In this document: positions 23,367-32,893 of the stretch, in pieces
Position numbering within the stretch: the first letter of the stretch is position 1
Layout of the letters: each line of letters begins with the position of its first letter
Assembly (NCBI GenBank): GCA_003415625.1
Contig: PYIU01000002.1
Span: 4,278,001-4,342,000, forward strand
Length of the DNA: 64,000 bases
Direction of reading: 5' to 3'
From: Aquanectria penicillioides
Lineage: Eukaryota > Ascomycota > Sordariomycetes > Hypocreales > Nectriaceae
Notes under the pieces: generated by a model
The model's database searches: none
The model's input: only the letters and a program-made list of their open reading frames with translations
Told to the model about the DNA's origin: nothing
Made by a program: the position numbers and the translations under genes

Positions 23367-25588
23367 CTAGACAAGCTCCTTTCGGCGCTCATTCTGCTGA
23401 ATCTCAGTACCGTCCTTCAACTCAACAGGCTCGGGCTGGGTCTCCAGACCGATGCCAAGCATCTGCGCGCCCTTCTCAGTGTGGTCGGCACCACCGAAGA
23501 CAACATCCATCTGCTCAAGGGGAATTCCCTTAGTCTCAGGAATACAGAAGTAGACGAATATGGCAAGCAAAATGTTGACGCCCATGAAGAAGAAGAGACA
23601 TTTGAGACCCGACTTGGCGAGGAAAGTGGGGAAAAACTGCTGGAAGATGGTGTTGGCGATGTTCTGGCTCTGAGAGGCCATACCAACGGCCTGAGATCGA
23701 ACATTGGCGGAGAAAACCTCGCTGGTCCACATCCAGACGACGGCGCCCCAAGATGGCTTGTAGAAGAAGCTGTGGAGCAGGAGTTAGCAGGCGGTTCAAA
23801 CGCGGGTCGGTAGATACCAGGGGTTTGGTTCTGGGTGAGTGAGGCTTACATGAAGAGGAAAAGCATGAAGACGATGCCAATAGCAACGGGCTCTGACTTG
23901 ACACCATCGACGGAGGGAGTAGCAAGACCAATAACGGGGACGATCAACATGCACACTGACATGCCGATGGCACCAACAATGAACAGCCAACGACGACCAA
24001 AGCGGTCAGCAGTCCAGGCAGCGTTCAGGGTGAAGATGATACCAAAGGTAGCCCAGAGAGCGTTGATAAGGTTGCTATGAGGGGGGGATATAGGTTAGTT
24101 TCTAGCCTTGATCAAATCTTGGGGAAATGCATAGCAAACTTACATCTTCTCAGTCGACTTCCAAACCTTCTTGTAGATGGAGGTGGAGTAAGAGTTGAGA
24201 GTGCCCTGGCCGGTAAGCTGCTGGCCAACGTTGAGGACGAAAGCGAGACCGAGACGCTTGCGGACAGACTTGTCCGTCCAGAGGGCCATGTAGCCGACGG
24301 CGACCATCTCTTTCTCGTACTCGATAGCCTCACGGATAGCCAAGAGCTCTTCCTCGACCTCCTCCTCGGTATCACGGATCAGGCGCAGACCAGCGCGGGC
24401 AGCCTCGATGTTGTTGTTCTTCTTGACATGCCAGCGAGGGGACTCGGGTTGGAAGGGAAGGCAGATGATGATGATAATGGGAACCATGATCTGGAAAATG
24501 ACGACCATGCGCCAATCCCACTCACCGAGCGTCTTGCGGTGCAAGCCGCAGGCATAGTTGATCCAGTAGGCAATGAAGGCACCAACGGAGTAGTTGAGCT
24601 GCCAGAAGGTCATGACATTACCACGGATAGAAGCGGGAACGACCTCATTGATGTAAACGGGGCCGGCAGCTGTGAAGGGGTTGACGTGTTAGCCATTGTA
24701 CATATTCATCTCCAAGTATGCTGACAGGGCAGTGCAGGCAGGATAGAGCAGGACAACAGGAAAGCTTCATCCTGTGGGTGAAAGAAAGAGGAAACATACT
24801 CAAGGCTGTGCCCTGGCCAATACCAATGAGGACACGACCCAGGATGAAGACGCCCAGCTTGCCACGAGGAGCAAAGGCCTGGACGAAGGCGGCGATGATG
24901 GTAATGAAGCAGCCAATGCCCATTCCCCATCGTCGGCCCAAATAATCGGCCTACAAAAGAACTGTCAGCGGCATGTTCTCATGTGGGTTGAGAATGCATG
25001 AGTCCAAGAAAGCGAGGGGATGTGTGCAATGGATGGGCGGACGTGGGGGATGCGAGGGAAGGAGAGGGTGTGCTGAGTGTGGCGAGTGTGTGATATTGGC
25101 AGGGGTAATGGGTAAAAGACGAGAGAAACGTACCAGAGGGCCACCAATGAAGAAGCCACTGACGATGGCTCCGATTGTGTAGCATGTGTTGATCAAGCCA
25201 ACCGTGTAACTGTCCTTGTCCTAGATTGGGCGTTAGCAACAGGGGCAATAACGAACGCGGTCGGTGCCGAGGCCAAGACTTTTAATGACCGGGGGCCGGA
25301 ATCACGGCATTTGGGTTCTCAACTCGTTGGGAGTTGAACGAAGGATAGGACGTACCAGGTCGAGGTTGAAGTATGCCAGCCAGTTGTCTGAGGCTTGGAG
25401 CGCCTGTGTTTGGATTTCGAGTCAGTTGCTATCGCTTGTCGCACTCGGTGTGAAGGAGGAGGAGGAGGAGGGGCGGAAGAAGGGTGCCAATTTACATTGA
25501 AGACACTAGAATCAAAGCCATAGAGCGTCATGCACGAAGCAGCGACGAGGCAAATGAACCAGTTGTACGCGCGCGTACGGGACACCAT
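23367..25588 (-). CDS. MFS sugar transporter
   Basis: Seven exons on the minus strand: 25588..25496, 25403..25356, 25220..25134, 24950..24800, 24669..24144, 24074..23850 and 23769..23367; 510 residues with all phases closing. The protein has the twelve-helix layout of the Sugar_tr family. Diagnostic motifs are YLGRRWG after helix 2, GRVLIGIGQG in helix 4, PESPRWHVKK before the central loop, GQQLTGQG in helix 7, the second DRFGRRW, and PETKGIPLEQM after helix 12. It is a proton-coupled plasma-membrane carrier for a hexose, pentose or small oligosaccharide; the substrate cannot be told from sequence. It faces cbh1 tail to tail, so uptake of sugars released from plant material is plausible. The first three exons are unusually short (93, 48 and 87 bases). 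Confidence 0.94.
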
Positions 25589-25992
25589 CTTGGCGGTGTT
25601 GCGAGCTTGTTGACGGAAGACGATTTACGGGCTCTTGGAAAAAGAGGTCGCGCGTGTCGTATATCCGAGGGGGGCAGGCGGGAAACTCTAAATATCTCTC
25701 GGCAACTACCTCGGGGGGAGCGTGGGCAGAAGCGATGGATCTCTCAGCCAAAAACACCAATCCAAGTAACGAAACAGGGATCAAAGCAGCAAGAAAGATG
25801 GCGGAGGAGGTTGATTGACGACAAAGTCCCAATCAAACCAAAAAGATATAAAGAATATATAGAGAAGGATGGAGGAGGACGAGGAGTCGAGGGGCAGTGG
25901 TGAAAAGGATCCTGGAGAATGGAAGGAGGACAGATGAAAGGGTCCCCCCGTCTTTTATCTTTTCGCAGGACCACCACCCCCAGAGCCCAGAC

Positions 25993-26034
25993 GACAGACA
26001 GCAGACAGCAGACAGCAGACAGCAGACAGCAGAC
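25993..26034. repeat. Heptamer microsatellite (CAGACAG-type)
   Basis: About five to six head-to-tail copies of a seven-base unit, CAGACAG in one register, with the last copies slightly diverged. It lies about 400 bases upstream of the sugar transporter start codon, in its probable promoter. A seven-base unit would shift any reading frame, in agreement with non-coding DNA. Confidence 0.85.
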
Positions 26035-26765
26035 GGCATCTCTGTGCCCCGGACCCCAGACGATTCAAAGGATCCGCCAATTCGCTAGAGATTAAAGAGA
26101 CAGCGACTCCACCAGTGATGAGCTAGGAGCAGTTTGGGGATGGGAGTAAAAAAGGTAGTGCACGGCAGGTAGAGTAGCATTGTGGCACCGCACCGTTAAG
26201 GTACGGTAGTGGAGGGTACGGACGGACGGTACATGCGAGATGGCACAGGCGGTACATGGATCGGACGGTGGAGCGACAAGGGCAACATGGGCTTATACTA
26301 CAGGATGCCAGCAGGTGCCCGTGGGAGTCAGCGAGAGCCCGTGGGCGCCCAGCGAGTAGCGGCCGTGTAACTCGGGGCGATTCGTCTTCGTACCTACCAC
26401 TACGCCTTCACCGCGTAGGCGAGCCCAGGCAAAGGCCCGGAAGAGGGAATCGACCAGGGACCGGCAAGGCCAGGCACTGGCGAGAAGGGACCAGGGAAAA
26501 CGGCACGGCCAAGGTAAGGTGAGGTGAGGGGGGAACCACTGGCAGGGGGCGGAAAACGGTAAGGGGGTGCTGCTAGCTTGCTAGCCCAGTTTGAAGGAAA
26601 TGGAGTCATGACCGGGCCCGCCATGCACCACATACACACACTGGCGAGACGAGAGGCGGCCATTCCACTCCGTTGATTCAGGAAATCAATTAAGCAACCG
26701 GTCAATCACATCCACTCATTTCTCCATTCCCCATCCCCCCCCCCCAAAGGGCAAATCACATACTA

Positions 26766-26800
26766 GACAGAGAGAGAGAGAGAGAGAGAAAAGAGAGAGC
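26766..26800. repeat. (GA)n purine tract
   Basis: An almost pure GA dinucleotide tract on the plus strand, broken by one short A-run. It is the reverse complement of the (CT)n tract about 150 bases further right, so the pair forms a simple-sequence inverted repeat. Confidence 0.85.
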
Positions 26801-26931
26801 GGGGGAGAAGGGAACAGAGAGAGAAAGAGAAAAAAAAGGGTCCCCAAAACCCAACCCCCAACATCTTGGAATCCCTCTCCACGAATGACAACGCCAGAGA
26901 GGAATTCCGGGCTTGCTTCCGCGCCCAGTCT

Positions 26932-26932
<1 letters not shown>

Positions 26933-26963
<31 letters not shown>
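26933..26963. repeat. (CT)n pyrimidine tract
   Basis: Around fifteen uninterrupted CT dinucleotides followed by further pyrimidine-rich sequence with degenerate CTTGC and TCTCTAT/TCTCGG-type short repeats up to about 27200. Such tracts are frequent in fungal promoters and 5' leaders. Confidence 0.85.
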
Positions 26964-26966
<3 letters not shown>

Positions 26967-27413
26967 GTCTCTATACGTCGCCCATGACACCCAATGCCAT
27001 GTCATGCCATGCCTTGTCTTGTCTTGCCTTGCCTTACCTTGCCTCGTCATCCCTTCATTCTTGGTGTATTTCTCCACCTGCTCGCTCCTCTTCCCGTTTC
27101 AGTAATCATCCCCCAGATCGATTGGCACACCCAGACATCTCTAACTTTGTCTCTATCTCCGTCTCTATCTCCATCTCGGTCTCGGTCTCTGCCCGTCTGG
27201 CCTCTCTTTCTTTCATGCCCCTGCGCCTCCATGGCAGTCGTCGCCCTCCTTCTTGTGTACTGTGATATAAATACGTATATCTCTCCATCTCGCCTTGGCG
27301 AAACCCACCTCCCGCTTCCAAACTCGTCCAAAACATCCCGTCGCGCCCCTCACTGCCTCGCGCTCCCCAGACTTAGCTTTGTCCATCGCTCGCCAACCAA
27401 CCAACCCGAGTCT

Positions 27414-27428
27414 GGGGGGGGGGGGGGG
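27414..27428. repeat. G15 homopolymer
   Basis: Fifteen consecutive G residues on the plus strand. It is long enough to form quadruplex structures and to be a hotspot for length errors in sequencing. It lies in non-coding DNA. Confidence 0.9.
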
Positions 27429-28080
27429 CGTCCCAAGCAAGGACGCAAAACTGGGGGAAGTGCCACCAAAAGGAAAAAAAGTGGTGTGGGGATTCGGCCC
27501 ATCTCCCCTTTGGCAGGACAAGCGGCTGAATGAGCGTCGTGAGATCGCGTGTCACAGCGCCGCCCACAGGCCCAGGCCGGCTTCCCATTGGAGGGATAAT
27601 ATCTCTCCGTCGCGCGTCTGTTGTCTGTGTCTCTGTGATGAGTCTAGGTAGTTGGGCGGCGCCCCGACTCCCGCCATGGCCCATGTTAGTCTCCTCTTCC
27701 TGCTTCTCCAGAAGTTTGCTTGTCGCCTCCCCCCCGTGCGGAGCTCCCGCCCTTTCCCCGCATCCATGCGTTAAGCTTCGTGGAGAAAGAGGAGAATCCC
27801 CAAGTTCACGAGGAGCAATGGGAATTTTGCCGGTTGGTGAGAATAATTTCTGCCTTGATCCGGTCGGTAGGGTGCTCGTAACGAGAGAGATGCAAGCATG
27901 CGGCCCAGATTTCAACTAAGATCTCTTTCTATCTTAATCTCTATAGCATAATCCTGTTCAATAGTAAATGAAAAAAATGAAAATGAAAAAAAAAGTTGCA
28001 ACTAGCAATGGGTCGGGGAAAAAAGGCCAGAGAGAGATCCAAGCCCATTTCTCGAAACGAAAAAACATTAATTAGACCCT

Positions 28081-28083
<3 letters not shown>

Positions 28084-28111
<28 letters not shown>
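28084..28111. repeat. T28 homopolymer
   Basis: Twenty-eight consecutive T residues directly after CCC. No target-site duplication or retroelement remnant beside it could be recognised, so an inserted poly(A) tail is only one possible origin; a nucleosome-excluding promoter tract is another. Confidence 0.85.
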
Positions 28112-28112
<1 letters not shown>

Positions 28113-29255
28113 CGAGGGGAGAATCATCGTAGTACTGTAGCAGCAAGACTAATCCATGTCATCACCACCTAAAGCAGAAAACTCACCCACCAGTCACTAT
28201 CCTCTCCTCCCCCTCCCCCTCGTAACAAAGCAAGCCAATATTCATAGCCCTTGTAGATTGTTTGTTTGGCTCGCCATGTACGTCCGTATGCTTGGCCACC
28301 TCATCCAATCCTTTCGTCTTCCCCTTGGCAGTTGTTCCCAATGGGCTTCTCCAAAAGCAGATGAATCAACATCTTGGCCATGCCAACGAAGCGTACGACT
28401 GTGGCCTCTCTTCCCCTCTCCCCCCCCATCTCCATCCCCCTCACCCGTCCCCCCCCCCTAGGCTCGCCTCCACTGACCACATGCCTAGAGCTCGTTCCTG
28501 TACCAAGAAGAGACCATGGGATCACACTACATGGTATCACCATGAGACGCCTCGGCGTTGCGCGTGTCAGGGATTCCACCCCTCCCCCAGATGTGGCCAA
28601 GAGATGGATAGTAAAATTGGCCGATTTTATCCAGCAGCCAACGGGGTCATCTTCGACCGCCACGCCCCCATTCGTCCTCCACCCCCAAAGTTGGGATGGG
28701 GTTGTATTCTTCCAGCTGCAATGTCAATCGTCGTTGCGACCCGCTCGTGACCCAGCCTTGGCCATGGTCGTCCCAAGCCTGTGGGTGCCCTGATGCCGCT
28801 TCAACCGTTCGGGGCCGCACCGAGACTGGTCATTGTCCATCCCATGCCAATGGGGCCCCGTGTGGCGCCGCCCGAATCGATGTTGCCCCAGATCATCCTA
28901 CATCCTCACGTCTGGAGTCCCCGCCTTTTGCCTTTCGTAGAAACGTTGCCGACGTCGTAGTCCAGCAAACAAACTTGGAGGCGCGGCTAGCAACCATTGA
29001 TACATTTCTCCACCCATCAGAATCTAGAGATCTGGCCGCTAGTGCCTGTCACCTGAATGGGGTGAATGGGTTCTCATTGTGCCAACTACTTGCTGCTTTT
29101 TGGTTTCTGCAGAACCCCAAATTCGTTCGTCACCATACATTTCTTCAAGCATTGTTGGTTCCTTTTTGTGGGCAGGAAAGAATGGAAAGGGAAAAGAAAA
29201 AAAAAAAAGGAGGTGTCATGCCTTGCATCGCCGTGCCTCCTCATCTCGCCAAGCA

Positions 29256-29305
29256 CCCTCCCTCCATCCATCCATTCATCCATCCATCCCTCCATCCATC
29301 CTCCC
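29256..29305. repeat. (CCAT/CCCT)n tetranucleotide repeat
   Basis: An imperfect tetranucleotide array, mostly CCAT units with CCCT and TCAT variants, some 75 bases beyond the stop codon of the minus-strand CVNH gene, therefore probably in its 3' untranslated region. Confidence 0.8.
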
Positions 29306-29379
29306 AGTGCAGCCCAGGCTCGTTCGTCAACCTATACCAATCACTCTTAGCCATGTCCATTCTTGTACGCCTCACCCGT

Positions 29380-30039
29380 TCACCCATGGCCATGTCCGCT
29401 GCTTCGGGAAATAGACACGTTCTCTTCCTGCAAAGAGCCTGGAACAAAAGTCCCATCCTCGTCATCGTACTTGATCCCAACGCTATCTCCAGACAGCATC
29501 AACCCATTCTGATTCCCAACTATCTCGCCTGGGTGGAGTGATTAGAGTCCATCATCCTTCGACTAAGCATTACGGGGAAGAATCTACTCAGGCTAATTAC
29601 CCCTGGCTGCCAGATGTTGATCGCTCCAGCGCAGCTGCACCTGAGCCACACTTTTGCATGATCATCTTTGTTGAGTTTGCAGAGCTTGCAGCGATCCTGG
29701 AATCCTCCGCTGTTCTTATGTCAATCTCGGCCGAGTTGGGTTCTGTCGGGAGAATCGCGCTCCGGCCGTGACTTGCCTCTTCATGTATACCATGTGCCCA
29801 TCATCATCCACCCCAAGGATGGCGTTGAGGTCGACCTTGCTCCAAGAAGTTCCATTGGTTGATTCGCATTGAGCTTGGAGATAATGACCTTCACTAAGTG
29901 AGAGATTGCCGCACTTTTGTTCGAAACAGCAACTATCTTGTCCAACTCCGACAACAGCAAGAATTGACAACACGAAAAGTCCCAGGGTAAAGGCAAGAGT
30001 TCCGATGAGTCGGATATGGGGTAAAAAATAGGATGCCAT
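29380..30039 (-). CDS. Small secreted or membrane-anchored CVNH (cyanovirin-N homology) protein
   Basis: Three exons on the minus strand: 30039..29791, 29696..29588 and 29528..29380; 168 residues. Intron 1 (94 bases) has a GTATAC donor and TTCCAG acceptor; intron 2 (59 bases) has a GTAGAT donor, a CTAAT branch and CACCCAG acceptor. Phases close exactly and the stop is TGA. Residues 1-35 are a hydrophobic signal peptide or anchor. The first CVNH half reads KCGNLSLSEG..LQAQC..VDLNAILG.DDGHM, and the second half, created by splicing, reads DRCKLCKL..LRCSC..ISLSEIVGNQNGLM. This is the paired Cys-DLN-NxNG pattern of the CVNH fold, a fungal lectin-like domain that in some members binds mannose-rich glycans. 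The last 40 residues are an acidic and then Ser/Gly/His-rich tail. No recognised partner gene is adjacent; the next gene upstream is a transcription factor on the same strand. Confidence 0.8.
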
Positions 30040-30585
30040 GATTTCCTTATTCGTAGGTATGTGACTTGGGTCCCGAGTTCTGCTGTTACTTTCGCCGTTG
30101 CTATTAAAACTAACTGGCGATGAAGCAAATCCACGAGGCCGGGTGTAGGTTGTCGCAACAAACTTCGTCTGCTCTCGACATCGCCCAAGGAATATTCGCC
30201 ATACCGCCGTCCTTTCCCATGTTCTTCGATCAAAAACGCCGAGAACCAGCTATCACGTCACTACCCAGATACGATGGCTTCGATAAGCCCCATTGACGAG
30301 TCAGAATAACCCCACGTGTGAGGCTCTCAGGCATGCAGTCGTTATCTCGGGTCGCACAAATGCAGGCGCGAACTCGGACGGTTCGTCAACAGGTAGTTTC
30401 CAACAACTTCATAGTTAGCAGCTCTGGCAAGACCTCGACTCGGTACGGCCTTGAAACGGCACCAAAACAGACCAGAAAGGTGCGCAGGAAGGGTTGGTGA
30501 ATTTCGTCGTCATATTGTATCCATCTATTGTTCGCCAAGTTTCCTGAACTCCTCCTGCACACCCATCTCACCAGAAGCAGGCCCC
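30040..30585. other. Spacer between CVNH gene and Zn2Cys6 factor
   Basis: A 546-base gap between two genes on the minus strand. It contains the promoter and leader of the CVNH gene and the 3' end of the transcription factor gene. No further gene or clear element is seen. Confidence 0.5.
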
Positions 30586-32893
30586 TTACTGGGGGAGCCC
30601 TCCACGCATCATCTGTGCAACATCAACGCCTACCCAACGCATCTCCTGAGGCTGCTGTCCTCCATGTAGTTGGAGCGGGTTTGGTTGAGGCGGCGTGGCC
30701 CCGTTTTGATATTGCATTTGTTCCCTTGCTGCATCTCGTGCCTGTTTTCGTCCCCTTAGCCGTTCCACCACCTCCTCTGCGATCCTTTCAAAACTGTCTT
30801 TCCACATTGTCGCATCTTCCCACCTCTCTCCATACGTTCCTAAACTCTGCGAAACCTTCTCTAGGCATCGCAAGCTACGGTCAAGGTTGTCTTCTCCGGA
30901 CATGCTGGGAGTTTGCAATCGTCGGGGAAGTGGGGGAGCCTGGGCGGCACCTTGGCGAGGGATAGGAATAGGCACCGGAACTCCTGAAAGTAGCATATCC
31001 TCCGCGTCTCGAAGAACAGCTAAGAGCTGGTTTGCCATGAAGAAAATCCGTAGCACATCATGATATGTGTAGAATCCTAGGTTTTGTGCGCCATGAGCAA
31101 TCTCATGGATAGTATCCAAATAAGCCATTGTGTGCTCGAAGATAAGAATACGGTTGTAGTCGGTTATCTGCGGCGCCCTTTCTGAGGGCGCAATGCAGTA
31201 AACGTAGCTATATCTCAGCTCTTGTTCAAATAATTGCCGGATTCCAGGCGGGAGAGTAGCAGGAAGTGATTCAGACCACTCTCGCATGTCCAAACACATA
31301 TTCCATATGTAAGAAATTGGGTCTTGAAGAGGATTTGATCCTGACTGGTAAAGCTCTTGGTACCAATGAGACTGCGCGCGTCGAAGCTGGAAGAGAAGCA
31401 ATGCTGGGTCTGGAGACTGTGGTCCTGCGATGGGTCCGGCCACGGATGCCTTGCGCCCTCCTGGACCAGAGGCGTGTGGAAATGCGACATTGACAGTATC
31501 GTCGGTAAATGAGAACGTCCGGGCATGCACCATGCTGATAGCTCTATGTCGAATGTTAGCGTTGGATAATATTTCAAGTTGCTCACCAGGCAGGGGCAGA
31601 GTTGACGGACCGATCAAGAGTATACACGCAATAGAAAATCTTGCGTCGGAGGTTGAGCGCCGCTTTATCAGTGACGTAGGTCATTGGGGGATCTTGATGG
31701 AATCCCAAATCAACGATTGCACGCGCTGTGTATCCGATCGAGTGCCAGCTATCAAAGTGAGCAGGGTCCAGCATTGCATACTGTGTCAGGAGAATCAAAG
31801 ACTGGATCTGAGTGACATATCCGGGTGCCAGAGCTCCATCGGCGAAGCACATGGCCCGAGAAGCAAACTCCATCCCATTTACATAATGCTCATCTCCTTT
31901 GCGGCGGCTCTGAGAGGTGGATCCGATAGCTAGGACCATGTAGACCATCCAACAGTCAGAATCCTTGATAGCCCTATCGTCTTGTTGGTACAGGTCGTCA
32001 AGGGCCGTGAGGAGAGCTGTTTCCGAAAAACATGGAAATAATGAAAAAACTGCCGTCATATAGTGCTGGACAAGAGTGTGGGCAATTTGTCTCGGTGGCA
32101 GACGCGCCTCGGTAGACTCTGGTAATGGGTCGTTGGTGGTAGCTGCCAGGACAAGCCTGGCAAAGGTCATTTTACTAGTAGTAGGTTCAAAATCTCGAGT
32201 AGTAGCATTGACAGATCTAAGATGACAAGTCAGGAATCTCATCTTCAATACATGCAAATGATTGACACTTACAAGAAACCGAAATCTGACACGAGGGAGT
32301 TGACGTCTGAATTCTCTCGTTTGCGAGCCGCCTTGCGATGGATAGCGGCACGGATAACAGCAAGGGAATCCCTTCTATCAATAAACTGAGAGTTGAAAGT
32401 CGATGCATCCGTGTCATGGAGGGCTACTGAGGCCTTGCGCGATTTGGCAAACTGGAGGCGCTTCTCCAGCTTTTCGATACGAAGCTCCAATGCGGCGACA
32501 TAACTGCACCATAGGTTAGACCCGAACAGCAGTGCGTGCAGTCTCCGGGACAGACAGACCTCCTCTCCTTGCCTCTAGCAAACTGGTCGTTTGCTGCTGA
32601 GCACTCATTGACACGGCCGGCTTTTTCACAAGCGGTGCAAGCGGGCAATTTGCCATCACACTGCCCAACAATTTGTCAGTTCGATGAACGCAGAGCTAAT
32701 CAAAATGCTGCGCCGGGGTAAATCACCTTCACTTTAGCAGCACGACCTTAAAAATAAGTAGATTAATACATAGCAAACTAGAGAAAACGCTCAAGTTGTG
32801 AGCTAGGGGGCTTTGGGACTCACATCGCGAGCAAGCCGAGACGGGGCGTGAGACCCTCAGGAGAGGGTTGTGAGAGAAACTGGCGCGGGGCAT
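30586..32893 (-). CDS. Zn2Cys6 (Gal4-type) transcription factor with a 20-base microexon
   Basis: Six exons on the minus strand: 32893..32824, 32746..32727, 32660..32560, 32503..32273, 32216..31587 and 31534..30586; 666 residues, all phases closing. A TAG lies in frame two codons before the ATG, fixing the start. The zinc cluster is split over three exons: ACSRC, then the microexon for RAAKVK, then CDGKLPACTACEKAGRVNEC, giving C-x2-C-x6-C-x6-C-x2-C-x8-C. A coiled-coil linker follows (ALELRIEKLEKRL). The Fungal_trans middle region is seen around SWHSIGYTARAIVDLGFH and FSFTDDTVNVAFP. The C-terminus is rich in Gln and Pro. It is a nuclear sequence-specific regulator with unknown targets. For the last intron an acceptor eight bases upstream would make a stop, so CTATCAG at 31535 was chosen. 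Confidence 0.9.

Larger units (their letters stand above)
25589..29379. other. Low-complexity gene-free region rich in simple repeats
   Basis: This 3.8 kb stretch lies upstream of the sugar transporter and downstream of the CVNH gene. It is dense in microsatellites and homopolymer tracts (listed separately) and in C/T-rich sequence on the plus strand. Several open frames of 100-280 codons occur on both strands, but they consist of low-complexity translations and show no domain. A transcribed non-coding region, or a poorly conserved gene with many introns, cannot be excluded. Confidence 0.45.

Noticed and set aside
27373..27915. Minus-strand open frame of 180 codons across the G15 tract
   Set aside because: It has a Pro-run from the homopolymer, no domain, and is one of several overlapping frames in low-complexity DNA.
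28696..29541. Plus-strand open frame of 281 codons
   Set aside because: It overlaps the CVNH gene in antisense, runs through an A-run and the CCAT repeat, and gives low-complexity Lys and Pro/His/Ser sequence with no recognisable feature.
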